Origin: Bradymonadales bacterium
GTDB taxonomy: Bacteria > Bdellovibrionota > UBA2394
Reading direction: 5' to 3'
Length of the DNA stretch: 41,018 nucleotides
NCBI GenBank assembly: GCA_007693605.1
Contig: REDG01000027.1
Span: 1-41,018 of the forward strand
The first letter of the stretch is position 1; every line of letters begins with the position of its first letter. The position numbers and the translations under genes were made by a program. This document shows, one piece after another, positions 16,174 through 24,471 of the stretch. The notes beneath the pieces are model-generated. The model saw nothing but the letters and a program-made list of their open reading frames with translations. It was not told the origin of the DNA and made no database searches.

Positions 16174-16857
16174 CTAAGGCCGAGCAAACAACGAGGAAAG
16201 GCTTTGCTCAGCACTTTCTAAGCCCTTCTTACTTAGCATTTTCGATGCAAAAGGCAAAGAGCGCCGGGTGTAAATCTCCTCAATCTCGCTTTGCTCCTCA
16301 CGACTGAGAATTGCCCAAACAGGCTTCTCGACCTGAATCCTTCGCCAAATCTCAAAGAGACAGATTCCGGCAGCCACAGAAATATTGAAGCTCTTCGAAA
16401 ATCCGGTCATAGGTATCCGAAACTTCAGGTCAGCCGCCTGTCTCAGCTCCTCAGAGACTCCGTCTTTTTCGTTTCCAAAAGTAAGGGCGAGAGGTCGGTC
16501 AAGCGGAAGATCTGTCAGAGCAAGTGCGGCTTCAGGATCGGACACAGCGATTTTGTATCCCCTAGATCGTAAATCAAGCAAGCAGGCACGAGTGGACTGC
16601 CACGGCTTCAAAAACAACCATTGATCCGCCCCTTGGGTCGTGCGACTCGACTGTTTGAAAGACAGATTGCGAGTAATCAAATGAAGCTCGTGAAAACCCA
16701 AGGCTTCAGCCGAGCGGCACACAGCCGAGATATTCCCCATATTATGAATATCCTCTAAAATGAGGGGGAGCCGAAGTCGGGCACGCGAAACCTCCGCAAT
16801 TCTGTTTCGCCTGCTCTCAGAAATAAAGGACCCCAAAATCTCTCTAGACTCTGACAT
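16174..16857 (-). CDS. trmH: tRNA (guanosine-2'-O)-methyltransferase, SpoU/TrmH family
   Basis: A SPOUT-class methyltransferase of 227 residues. Motif 1 is NMGNISAVCRSAEALGFHEL, motif 2 ALTFGNEKDGVSEEL, and motif 3 MTGFSKSFNISVAAGICLFE, all in order. The extra C-terminal stretch with YTRRSLPFASKML resembles TrmH, which methylates G18 in the D-loop of tRNAs, so I prefer TrmH over rRNA methylases. The frame is open to 17046, but GAGGGGAG immediately before the ATG at 16857 and the start of homology support the shorter form. It is divergent from the 2OG oxygenase. Confidence 0.88.
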   Translation of the reverse strand: MSESREILGSFISESRRNRIAEVSRARLRLPLILEDIHNMGNISAVCRSAEALGFHELHLITRNLSFKQSSRTTQGADQWLFLKPWQSTRACLLDLRSRGYKIAVSDPEAALALTDLPLDRPLALTFGNEKDGVSEELRQAADLKFRIPMTGFSKSFNISVAAGICLFEIWRRIQVEKPVWAILSREEQSEIEEIYTRRSLPFASKMLSKKGLESAEQSLSSLFARP

Positions 16858-16950
16858 GCTCCCCTCTACTCTGAGTTTTGGGTGGTTTACAAGGCCTGGC
16901 TCTATTTTCCTTTGAGTTTTTTGAAAATGTCGATTAAGGGCGGGATTGAA

Positions 16951-17790
16951 GTGAATATTCGAACGGTCGATTATCAGTCCCCTCAGGCTCCAGAGCAGCT
17001 TTCGAGCTCCTTTCGAGAAACGGGTTTTGCGGTGATCTCCAATCACCCCATTTCAAAGACCCTCATTGAAGAAGTCTATGCAGACTGGGAGAATTTTTTT
17101 TCTTCCGACCAAAAAAGTGAATATCTATTTAATCCGAACACTCAAGCTGGCTACTTCCCCTTTCGTACGGAGAACGCCAAAGATTCTGCCAAAAAAGATC
17201 TCAAAGAGTTCTTTCATATTTATCCAAATCATCCAATCCCCCACGGAATCAGAAAGTCTTCTCTTGAGCTGAGGGATCATCTCTTAAGCATCGGAACGAA
17301 ACTGCTGGGCTGGCTCGACCAAAAAACACCGGAAGACATTCGACGGAAATTCTCTCAGCCCCTTGATCAAATGTTAGAGGGCAGCCCAAAGAATTTGTTT
17401 CGAATCATTCACTACCCTCCTCTTGATGGGACTGAAGAAGTGGGGGCTGTTCGGGCTTCGGCGCACGAAGACATCGACATGATCACGCTACTGCCGGCGT
17501 CGACAGAGATGGGACTCCAGGTGAAAGACCAAAGCGGAAATTGGCATGAAGTCCCCGGGGGCTTTGGCGAACTCGTCGTGAATGTCGGAGATATGTTACA
17601 AATGGCAAGTGCTGGCTTTTATCGGTCGACCACCCATCGAGTCATCAACCCCAAGGGAGATGCCGCAAAAAGATCGAGGTATTCGATGCCCCTCTTTTGT
17701 CACCCTCGACCGGATGTGATTCTTTCTGAGGAGCATACGGCCGACAGCTATTTGACACAGAGACTTAGAGAAATCGGACTGGCCCAGTAG
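16951..17790 (+). CDS. 2-oxoglutarate/Fe(II) oxygenase, isopenicillin N synthase-like family
   Basis: A double-stranded beta-helix dioxygenase of about 279 residues from the GTG start. The iron triad is H172, D174 (AHEDIDM) and H229 (TTHRV), and R243-x-S245 (RSRYSMP) should bind 2-oxoglutarate. The N-terminal block NIRTVDYQSP and ETGFAVISNHP is typical for the family, which makes the GTG at 16951 (AAGGG about 10 nt upstream) the likeliest start; an ATG at 16927 would add 8 residues. The substrate is unknown; bacterial relatives are rarely characterised, and no biosynthetic cluster surrounds it. Confidence 0.88.
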   Translation: MNIRTVDYQSPQAPEQLSSSFRETGFAVISNHPISKTLIEEVYADWENFFSSDQKSEYLFNPNTQAGYFPFRTENAKDSAKKDLKEFFHIYPNHPIPHGIRKSSLELRDHLLSIGTKLLGWLDQKTPEDIRRKFSQPLDQMLEGSPKNLFRIIHYPPLDGTEEVGAVRASAHEDIDMITLLPASTEMGLQVKDQSGNWHEVPGGFGELVVNVGDMLQMASAGFYRSTTHRVINPKGDAAKRSRYSMPLFCHPRPDVILSEEHTADSYLTQRLREIGLAQ

Positions 17791-17871
17791 TCCAAGCTGG
17801 ATAAACCAGATGGGCCCTCCATACTCAGTTGAATAGAGGGCGCTGATAGATACAGGCCTGCCTGTGAATTT

Positions 17872-18030
17872 GGCATGAGTTTTGGAAGACAGCCGATGGG
17901 GCTCTCCGAGCGGCTGGGCCGTTAGACGAAGTAAAAAATTGTTGGCGCGAGGAGGAGCGGGCCCAGGAAGCCCTCGAAGATGTTTGGAATTCTAGGCGGT
18001 CCCCAGCGGATGCTTCCAAAAACTCATGCT
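17872..18030. other. 159-nt self-complementary segment: candidate structured RNA or MITE
   Basis: Most of the gap between the 2OG oxygenase and folE (17791-18106) has no gene. Within it GCATGAGTTTTGGAAG (from 17873) pairs with CTTCCAAAAACTCATGC (to 18029), one base bulged, and the pairing continues into GATGGGG/CCCCAGC. An inner stem CTGGGCC/GGCCCAG (17914-17920 with 17960-17966) lies inside. Closing stem, open middle and apical stem resemble the outline of a 6S-type RNA, but I see no conserved 6S sequence and no convincing promoter, so the strand and nature are open. Confidence 0.4.
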
Positions 18031-18062
18031 GCACTCTGAAATGAAGGAGCCTAGTATGACAC

Positions 18063-18104
18063 AAAAGCCTGGAGCGACGCAGCCGCCGAAGCAGGCGACG
18101 CTCC
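18063..18104 (-). terminator. Rho-independent terminator of folE
   Basis: On the minus strand just after the folE stop, GGGAGCG... folds on CGCTCC (18071-18080 with 18095-18104, one A-A mismatch) with a GC-rich loop, and TTTT follows at 18063-18067. Confidence 0.7.
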
Positions 18105-18106
18105 CA

Positions 18107-18661
18107 CTATCTGAACTGAAGAAACTCAGCCCTAGTTGTCGGATCTCGAAACTGACCGAGCAAACAACTTGTGACCATTTCTGCAGGAGTCTTGACGCCC
18201 CTCATGGCCATGCACTGATGAGTCGCCCGAAGAATCACTCCAACACCATGTGGCTTTAGGTGCTCCATAATGGAATGAGCGATTTGTTGGGTGAGCTTCT
18301 CTTGCACTTGAAGTCGCCGAGAAAAACAGTGAACCACTCGACCCAGCTTTGACAGACCAACAATCTTTTGGTTTGGAAGATAGCCAATGGTGGCCCTTCC
18401 GTGAAACGGCAACAAATGATGCTCGCAAAGCGACCAAAACTCAATATCTCTAACCACTACTAGCTCGTCACAGGCCTCTTCGAAAGTTGTCGACAAGATT
18501 TCGGCGGGATTCTGTCGATAGCCATCGGTGAGCTCTCTCAAAGACCTTGCAACTCTCTGAGGAGTTTGCAAGAGCCCCTCCCGATCGGGATTCTCCCCTA
18601 AAAACTCTAGTAAATCTTTGACTGCCGCTTCTGCTTTCGTAAACTGATCTTGCACCGCCAT
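18107..18661 (-). CDS. folE: GTP cyclohydrolase I
   Basis: Converts GTP to 7,8-dihydroneopterin triphosphate, the first step to tetrahydrofolate and other pterins. The 184 residues cover the whole type I fold. Zinc ligands C79 (SLCEHH), H82 and C150 (HQCMAMRG) are present, as are the substrate-binding GLSKLGR and the typical end of the domain, TSCLLGQFRDP. A terminator hairpin follows directly. No strong ribosome site precedes the ATG. The 5' end overlaps the longest open frame of the divergent gloB, but with the preferred gloB start the genes are separate by 39 bp. Confidence 0.96.
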   Translation of the reverse strand: MAVQDQFTKAEAAVKDLLEFLGENPDREGLLQTPQRVARSLRELTDGYRQNPAEILSTTFEEACDELVVVRDIEFWSLCEHHLLPFHGRATIGYLPNQKIVGLSKLGRVVHCFSRRLQVQEKLTQQIAHSIMEHLKPHGVGVILRATHQCMAMRGVKTPAEMVTSCLLGQFRDPTTRAEFLQFR

Positions 18662-18700
18662 GGATTATCGTCTTTTAAAGAAACTGAGAAGGGCTTAGAC

Positions 18701-19438
18701 TTGAGAAATAGGTCCGCCTTAAAAGTTGAACTATTACAAGCACTTAAAGACAATTTTATTGCCCTGATCGTTCATCCCCCAAGTTCAACCTGTGTCGCGG
18801 TTGACCCCTCCGAGGCCGAACCCGTGCTTCGGTATTTGAAAGAGCACCAACTGAAATTGTCGGAAATTTGGAACACACATCACCACTGGGATCACACGGG
18901 AGGGAACAAGAAGTTAAAAGAAGAGACTGGGGCTTTCATTCGATGCAGCCGCCACGACCTCACAAGAATTTCAGATGCTGACCACGGCCTTGAGCACCGA
19001 GAGGTTTTTGAGTTTGCATCCATCAGATTTGAGACGATCGCTGTCCCTGGCCATACGCTTGGACATATTGCAATTTTTTCAGCTTCTGAAAGGATTCTGT
19101 TTACTGGAGACACTCTCTTTTCTTTGGGCTGTGGCAGAATTTTTGAGGGAACTCACCAGATGATGTTTGACAGTCTACAAAAACTGAAAGCCCTGCCAGA
19201 TGAAACTCTTTTGTACTGCGGGCACGAATACACTGAAGCCAACCTAGACTTTGCACTTCAAATCTTTCCAAATGATAGAGAGCTTCAATCCTATCGAGAT
19301 CAGTTAAAGACAAAACTTGAAGAAAATGGCTCAAGCCTGCCTAGCCAGCTTGGACTTGAGAAGAAGTTGAATCCCTTTTTAAGGGCCCAGGATATAGAGA
19401 GCTTTAAGCGCTATAGAGATCTCAAAGATCAATTTTAG
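18701..19438 (+). CDS. gloB: Hydroxyacylglutathione hydrolase (glyoxalase II)
   Basis: A metallo-beta-lactamase-fold thioesterase that releases D-lactate and glutathione from S-D-lactoylglutathione. The metal motif THHHWDH is at about 60-65, with GHTLGH and FTGDTLF further on and the C-terminal HAGH-type domain starting at YCGHEYTEANL, which distinguishes it from other members of the fold. I chose TTG at 18701 (245 residues) since GAGAAGGG lies 7 nt upstream and homologues begin at about this point; the frame is open from a TTG at 18650 inside folE. Its stop overlaps the convergent ppc stop by 4 bp. Confidence 0.9.
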   Translation: MRNRSALKVELLQALKDNFIALIVHPPSSTCVAVDPSEAEPVLRYLKEHQLKLSEIWNTHHHWDHTGGNKKLKEETGAFIRCSRHDLTRISDADHGLEHREVFEFASIRFETIAVPGHTLGHIAIFSASERILFTGDTLFSLGCGRIFEGTHQMMFDSLQKLKALPDETLLYCGHEYTEANLDFALQIFPNDRELQSYRDQLKTKLEENGSSLPSQLGLEKKLNPFLRAQDIESFKRYRDLKDQF

Positions 19439-22050
19439 CCGGTACTCCGAAGCGCCGAACTAATTCCAGAAATGCAAAGTTCTATCACACGAAGACACTT
19501 TGCCTTTTCTTCCTCTGACTCTGCCTGGCGATATCTAAGAATCATTTGTCTTTGTATGAAGTTGAGTGGGTCTACATAGGGGTTTCGTCTTTCAATAGAA
19601 GTCTGTAGTACCTTTTCATTGTCCATCAGCTTTCTTTGACCCGTCACAGACAAAATCATTTTTTCTGTCAGCCGGTACTCTTCCTCGATGGCTTTACCAA
19701 AACTACGAAGCTTCTTTTCAACGAGTTCATGATAGGCTCGAAAAACACCCAGATCTGCGCGGCTAAGACTCAGCTGAGCGTTGTCAATCAGGGCCCGAAA
19801 GAAGGCCCAGTCTCTATACATTTTTCGAAGCTCTTTGATGGGAGCGCCTTTCAAGCCAGAACCCAAACCATACCAGCCAGGCAGGAGGCATCGAATCTGA
19901 ACCCATGAAAAAACCCAAGGGATTGCTCTTAAGTCTTCTACTCTTGCTGTGGGTTTTCGAGAGGCCGGTCGAGAACCAATCTTTAGGGTTTTTATAAACT
20001 CAATGGGTGTCAATTCGTTCCAATAAGAGATAAAGCCGTCAGACTGCTTCACGAGCTTTTCATAAGCCAACTGAGCTCGTTCCGAGACTTCTGTCATGAC
20101 GGGATCAAACTGAAGATGTGACTTTCTTTTCTTCTGAGCCTCGTAGGCGCCCAACAAAACGCCGTAGAGCATCTGTTCAATCACTCTTTTCGCAATTCCA
20201 GCGCGTTGATATTTTGCTGATAGGACCTCTCCCTGCTCTGTGATCCGAATTTTTCCGGACTTCATTCCGATTGGCTGAGACAAAATTGCTCTTGCGGCGG
20301 GCCCACCACCCCGAGCGATGCTCCCGCCCCGTCCGTGAAACAAAACAAGCTCGACTCCCTTTGATTCACAAAGTTCCGAAAGAATCTCCTGGGACTTAAA
20401 AATCAGCCAGTTCGCTGTCGTATAACCACAGTCTTTGTTGCTGTCAGAATATCCAAGCATCACCACCTGTTTGGAATGGTGCTGCTTCAGATGATCCTGA
20501 TAGTGGGGATCTCGGAAAAGCTCTTCCAAGATCTTTGGAGAGTTTTCGAGATCTTTCGCGGTTTCAAAAAGTGGCGCAATCGGCATCGACAACTTCGCCC
20601 ACTTCATGAAGGTCAAAACCTCCAAGATGTCTGAAACCGATTCGGTCATGCTGATGACATAAACCCCCCTCGCTTCAGACTCGAACTTTGAAATCTTTAG
20701 TAGGGGCTGAAACACCCAATGAAAGTCAGGCCCCAACTCCTCTTGCAGCGCATCTGGATTAGGAAGCTCTCGATTCAATGACTGAAGCACTTCCACCTTT
20801 TCAGTTTCCGACAAAGAAGCATAATCTAGGCCGTTCCTAAAAACTCTTAGATACTCGACCATCGCCTTCTCGTGAAGACTGGACTCCTGTCTAATATCAA
20901 GATTGGAAGTGTGAAGGCCGAAAATGGAAAGATGGGTTTTTATGGGCGATAGACTCTGTGAAAAAATTGATTTGGCGCGACTGTGGGCAAGACTCGCCTC
21001 AATCTGCTCTAGATGAGTATGAAGTTCTCGGGCTGTTAGCTTGGTAAGTTCGGCTCTTAAAATCAACAGATAGGCCCGATAGGGCTCAGAACGATGCGAC
21101 TCTAGAATCCGAGCATAGGCCTCATTCTCACTCCAGTGCTCAAGCTGGCTAATCACGGCCTCTGAGAAAAAGTCTCTTTCCACAGAAAAACTCAATCTTT
21201 CGGCCCAATCCTCCAGAAACTTTCCAATTCTTCTCAGACTCCGAGCTCGATGCATCAAAAGAGTCTGCTCGGTTACTTCTGGGCTCACATCAGGGTGCCC
21301 GTCTCGGTCACCCCCAATCCATGAACCAAACCGAATCCACTGCGAATTGATTTTTTCTTCGGGAAAAAACTTTTGCATCGATTCGTTCAGCTGGTTTTGC
21401 AACTCAAGAACAACCGAAAACAAATTATTTTCGAAATACCAAAGGCCCATATCCACCTCGTGGCGAACCTCTGGCTTCTCTCTCCTTCCACGAGAGCTTA
21501 ACCAAAGAGAAGCGATTTCTCTTTTCACTGCATCAGGAGGCGGAAGATCCGTTCCGGATGATTCAAACAATCTTCCAATTCTATCGAGCTTGGTTAGAAT
21601 CGTCCTTCGCTTCACTTCGGTGGGATGAGCAGTGAACACCAAATCAACTTGTGCCCTCTTAAAAATCTCTCGAACGATCTCGATGTCTTTCGACTTGAGA
21701 TGTCTTAGTGCGGCCTCAATCGACTCTTTCAGTTCCCGCTTTGATTTTCTTCTGGCCTCAATGAGCCGAAGGCGGTGGTTTTCTTCAGCGATATTCACAA
21801 GCTCAAAATAACAACCAAAGGCCAAAGCAACCTCATAAGCTTCTTCTGTGCTGAGCTTAGAAACCACTTTTTTGAGGCCTTGAAGAGCTGACGGATCACC
21901 AGCACGATAGGCCTTTGCATATTCTCTAATTCTCTCTTCTTTATCGAAAATGGCCGTGCCAGAAACCTCTTGAATCACCTCGCCCAGAAGCCCCCCTAAG
22001 AAGTGGATCTCGCGGGAGATTTGGGATCGAACGGTCAATTTAGACTTCAT
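19435..22050 (-). CDS. ppc: Phosphoenolpyruvate carboxylase
   Basis: Carboxylates phosphoenolpyruvate with bicarbonate to oxaloacetate, an anaplerotic step. The protein has 871 residues, close to the 880-900 usual for bacteria. The first active-site motif FTAHPTE places the catalytic His at about 142. GYSDSNKDCGY and the glycine-rich FHGRGGSIARGGGP loop are intact. The C-terminus is ALRSTG, whereas most enzymes end in NTG; this is a small departure. ATG at 22050 is the preferred start, with TTG at 22056 possible. The start overlaps the end of ogt by 11 bp, which suggests co-transcription. Confidence 0.97.
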   Translation of the reverse strand: MKSKLTVRSQISREIHFLGGLLGEVIQEVSGTAIFDKEERIREYAKAYRAGDPSALQGLKKVVSKLSTEEAYEVALAFGCYFELVNIAEENHRLRLIEARRKSKRELKESIEAALRHLKSKDIEIVREIFKRAQVDLVFTAHPTEVKRRTILTKLDRIGRLFESSGTDLPPPDAVKREIASLWLSSRGRREKPEVRHEVDMGLWYFENNLFSVVLELQNQLNESMQKFFPEEKINSQWIRFGSWIGGDRDGHPDVSPEVTEQTLLMHRARSLRRIGKFLEDWAERLSFSVERDFFSEAVISQLEHWSENEAYARILESHRSEPYRAYLLILRAELTKLTARELHTHLEQIEASLAHSRAKSIFSQSLSPIKTHLSIFGLHTSNLDIRQESSLHEKAMVEYLRVFRNGLDYASLSETEKVEVLQSLNRELPNPDALQEELGPDFHWVFQPLLKISKFESEARGVYVISMTESVSDILEVLTFMKWAKLSMPIAPLFETAKDLENSPKILEELFRDPHYQDHLKQHHSKQVVMLGYSDSNKDCGYTTANWLIFKSQEILSELCESKGVELVLFHGRGGSIARGGGPAARAILSQPIGMKSGKIRITEQGEVLSAKYQRAGIAKRVIEQMLYGVLLGAYEAQKKRKSHLQFDPVMTEVSERAQLAYEKLVKQSDGFISYWNELTPIEFIKTLKIGSRPASRKPTARVEDLRAIPWVFSWVQIRCLLPGWYGLGSGLKGAPIKELRKMYRDWAFFRALIDNAQLSLSRADLGVFRAYHELVEKKLRSFGKAIEEEYRLTEKMILSVTGQRKLMDNEKVLQTSIERRNPYVDPLNFIQRQMILRYRQAESEEEKAKCLRVIELCISGISSALRSTG

Positions 22051-22525
22051 GTTCAATCAGCCACTCTTTTCTCTCTAGACCCCCAGAGAATCCCGCCAAA
22101 TCCCCTGACTTTGATACCACTCGATGACAGGGCACGGCCAAAGGAAGAGGATTCTTTTTGAGCGCTGATCCCACGGCGCGAGCCGCTTTCGAATTTCCAA
22201 TCTTCTCTGCCAAATCTGTGTAGGAAACAAGTTTGCCAAATGGAATCTTCTTAGCAGCACACCAAACTTTCTTTTCAAAAGAGCTCCCTTGAAGGTCCAC
22301 CTCAAATCGAAAGTTCTTCCTTAACCCAGAAAAGTATTCTTCAATCTCTTTCTTTGCTTGAGACAAATGTCTCTCAACGCGCCTCGTTCTTGGATCGATC
22401 TCTTTCTTTGCTGAAAAGTGAATCTTTTGAACTCCACGGTCAGAAGCCTCTATCGTCAATCGTCCAATTGGGGTAATCAGCTGTTGCCTTGCCAGGCCCT
22501 TATCCGCCATGCTTTTACTTAACAT
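22040..22525 (-). CDS. ogt: Methylated-DNA-protein-cysteine methyltransferase
   Basis: A suicide repair protein that moves the methyl group of O6-methylguanine onto its own cysteine. The acceptor is C133 in VPCHRVV, with the preceding helix-turn-helix (SYTDLAEKIGNSKAARAVGSALKKNP) and the small N-terminal domain present. The 161 residues start at the ATG at 22525 with GGAAAG close by; ATG at 22510 (156 residues) is nearly as likely. Its 5' end meets the 5' end of the divergent esterase with almost no room for promoters. Downstream it overlaps ppc. Confidence 0.93.
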   Translation of the reverse strand: MLSKSMADKGLARQQLITPIGRLTIEASDRGVQKIHFSAKKEIDPRTRRVERHLSQAKKEIEEYFSGLRKNFRFEVDLQGSSFEKKVWCAAKKIPFGKLVSYTDLAEKIGNSKAARAVGSALKKNPLPLAVPCHRVVSKSGDLAGFSGGLERKEWLIEHEV

Positions 22526-23537
22526 GCTTTCCGGCAGGATCGAAAGTATTCATCGAGAATTTCCCCGACTGAAAGACAACAGCATAGGGGATTCGGCTCA
22601 GAGAGAAATCAGCATTTATCAGCCTCCCAAGCAGCTCACGAAAAGTCAGAATCGTCTTCAGTCAGTTTATGTTTTGCCTGGATGGGGAAGCCGCGCCTCT
22701 AAGTACCTTCAAAACACTCAGGTCTTTGGAGAGAGCTTTTTGTCTCTGATCGAAAGGGCCATGCTGGAGTCTAAACTCCCACCACTCATTTTGGTCTTTC
22801 TGGACGGAGCCTCTCGTTTTGGTTGCCACCAATACATTGACTCAGCCGCCTTGGGCCCTAACCAGACCTGGATTGCGGATGATGTCACCGCTTTGGTGGA
22901 GGAACGAGCCCCCGCCAGCCCAGAGCCTGAAGATCGCATCATCTACGGTCACTCCAGCGGGGGCTTTGGAGCTCTCTGGATGGGATTTCAGCGCCCTGAT
23001 CGATTTAGAAAGATTGTTTGCTCGGCCGCAGACAGCTTCTTTGAACTCTCGATTTTGAAGGAAGTTCCGGGCGCCTGTGCCGAACTGGAAAAGGCTGGTG
23101 GCGTTGAAGCCTTTTTAGAGGAGTTTTTGAAGCATCCTATGCCAAGCGCCCTGGGTTCTCGTTCGTTCTTGACCATGCTGCTGCTTTCTCTCGCCCCGTG
23201 CTACGCGGCTCGACCTAAAACCCTCCCCCTGCACGGCGAAGTCTTTTTTGATATCAAAACTGGGAAGATCAAGCAGGACATTTGGGAAGAGTATCTAAAG
23301 TGGGACCCTGCCAGAGCCGTGGATCTGCAGGACCACTCAAAACTCAAACAGTCCTATTTTGTTTTAGACTGCGGACTTCAAGACGAGTTTGCTGCTCAAC
23401 TTGGTCATCGACAAATCGCGGAATCTCTTCAGAAGCACGCTCTGCCCCACCGGCTTGAGGAGTTTCATGGTCGACATTCTGGCAATGACTGGAGAGTGAT
23501 TCAGCGACTTCAGTGGGCCTTAAGGGAGTGTCGCTAA
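22524..23537 (+). CDS. Putative esterase (esterase D/Fes-like alpha/beta hydrolase)
   Basis: A 337-residue alpha/beta hydrolase of the putative-esterase family (PF00756 type). The opening GRIESIHREF...DNSIGDSAQREISIYQPP is characteristic. The nucleophile elbow is GHSSGG (Ser at about 144), the acid lies in VLDCGLQDEF and the base in FHGRHSGNDW near the C-terminus. No signal peptide is seen, so it is likely cytoplasmic. ATG at 22524 is where homology begins; an ATG at 22509 is in frame. The last codons, CGC TAA, are part of the left inverted repeat of the element at 23524-23647. Confidence 0.87.
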   Translation: MLSGRIESIHREFPRLKDNSIGDSAQREISIYQPPKQLTKSQNRLQSVYVLPGWGSRASKYLQNTQVFGESFLSLIERAMLESKLPPLILVFLDGASRFGCHQYIDSAALGPNQTWIADDVTALVEERAPASPEPEDRIIYGHSSGGFGALWMGFQRPDRFRKIVCSAADSFFELSILKEVPGACAELEKAGGVEAFLEEFLKHPMPSALGSRSFLTMLLLSLAPCYAARPKTLPLHGEVFFDIKTGKIKQDIWEEYLKWDPARAVDLQDHSKLKQSYFVLDCGLQDEFAAQLGHRQIAESLQKHALPHRLEEFHGRHSGNDWRVIQRLQWALRECR

Positions 23538-23647
23538 AGGCCCATCTCCTTTGTCGGCTGCGTCGCTGCGCTTCTCGAGTGGCATTTGAACCACACTGCG
23601 ATGCTCGCTCCTTGCCTTCGCGCATCTGAACCCTTATCGCCACTCCC
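23524..23647. repeat. 124-bp inverted-repeat element, copy 1
   Basis: Both ends are versions of one 17-bp inverted repeat: GGGAGTGTCGCTAAAGG at the left and, on the minus strand, GGGAGTGGCGATAAGGG at the right. The interior is nearly identical to the minus strand of 40270-40392, sharing GGCTGCGTCGCTGCGCTTC and GATGCTCGCTCCTTGCC. There is no gene inside. A 12-bp stretch CGCTAAAGGCCC is repeated in direct orientation at 23532 and 23653, just beyond the right end. Confidence 0.72.
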
Positions 23648-23656
23648 CACGAATCG

Positions 23657-24397
23657 CTAAAGGCCCCACTTTCGAAGCATCTCTTCTTCTTCTGATTTGG
23701 AAGAGACTTTCTTATACTTCGCTCCTCTCACTCCTTTCACTCTCGCTTCACAGGCCTTCCAACTCGAATCTCGGTGCAACTCACCCCCCACAAAGCTTAA
23801 GTAGTAAGAACTACCCTCTGACTTCATCTTAGTTTTTTGTCTAGACCGAGTAAGTGGTCTTGCCCTCTCAATTCCTCCAGTCAGATTAACAGGATAGTCT
23901 TGCAAACGACCTCGGAACAATTCCACTGAAATGCCCTCTGCAAAGCTCGATGCAATCTCATCCGCCCTCTCGTTTCCAGAAATATCAGAATGACCTTCCA
24001 CATGTCGCCAATTCAGCTTGAGGCTCTCAGGCAAACTTCTCAGTTTCGCATCAATTTCCTTCCACAGTTCCAGGTTCTTTAAATCTTGGTTTTGAGAGCT
24101 CTTCCAATTGTTCTTCGCCCAAGCAAATCTCCAAAACTTAGCCCCCTCTAGCACATACTTCGAGTCAAAGAATATGAGCAGCTCGGCTGCTCCGCTTTTC
24201 TGCCCCTCAGCTCCAACGAAAGCAAGGGCTTTCGCCAAGGCCGTCAGCTCCATTTCGTTGTTTGTGGTGACTGAAGAACCGCCTCCTAACTCTACAACGA
24301 GATCGGCAGATGCAATGACAACGCCCCAGCCCCCTGGGCCCGGATTTCCCTTACAAGCACCATCTCCAAAGACCCATATTTCTTGCTTGGCAATCAC
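23657..24397 (-). CDS. Ribonuclease HI with C-terminal viroplasmin-like domain
   Basis: Degrades the RNA strand of RNA-DNA hybrids. The catalytic set is complete: D12 (FGDGACKGNPG), E50 (NNEMEL), D78 (FFDSKYV), H136 (GHSD) and D146 (NERAD). After a basic linker (about 180-195) comes a second domain of about 47 residues, YYLSFVGGELHRDSSWKACEA to the end, with the conserved GW-type and VKGxxGAKYKKV pattern of the caulimovirus viroplasmin / hybrid-binding domain. That domain is normally N-terminal in RNase H1, so this order is reversed. Start is GTG at 24397; a stop lies directly upstream in frame. Confidence 0.88.
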   Translation of the reverse strand: MIAKQEIWVFGDGACKGNPGPGGWGVVIASADLVVELGGGSSVTTNNEMELTALAKALAFVGAEGQKSGAAELLIFFDSKYVLEGAKFWRFAWAKNNWKSSQNQDLKNLELWKEIDAKLRSLPESLKLNWRHVEGHSDISGNERADEIASSFAEGISVELFRGRLQDYPVNLTGGIERARPLTRSRQKTKMKSEGSSYYLSFVGGELHRDSSWKACEARVKGVRGAKYKKVSSKSEEEEMLRKWGL

Positions 24398-24418
24398 CCC
24401 TTAGTGTTCTCAGTTAAG

Positions 24419-24446
24419 TTGACCCGAGGACAAGAGCTTTTATAAA
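24419..24446 (+). promoter_or_regulatory. Strong candidate sigma70 promoter
   Basis: TTGACC at 24419-24424 and TATAAA at 24441-24446 are 16 bp apart. The ATG of the Bax-inhibitor-like gene is 26 bp downstream, leaving a short leader with GGAA before the start. Confidence 0.6.
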
Positions 24447-24471
24447 GTTTTGATCAGTTGGAAATGTCAGC

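Noticed and set aside
17872..18030. A confident 6S RNA call
   Set aside because: Only the outline fits; no conserved sequence or promoter was recognised.
18026..18259. Plus-strand ORF starting at 18026 or 18056 (AAGGAG precedes the second ATG)
   Set aside because: Despite the good ribosome site it runs through the folE terminator hairpin and then antisense to folE, so coding is unlikely.
19435..19438. Overlapping stops of gloB and ppc as a sign of truncation
   Set aside because: Both proteins have normal length and C-termini; it is simply tight convergent packing.
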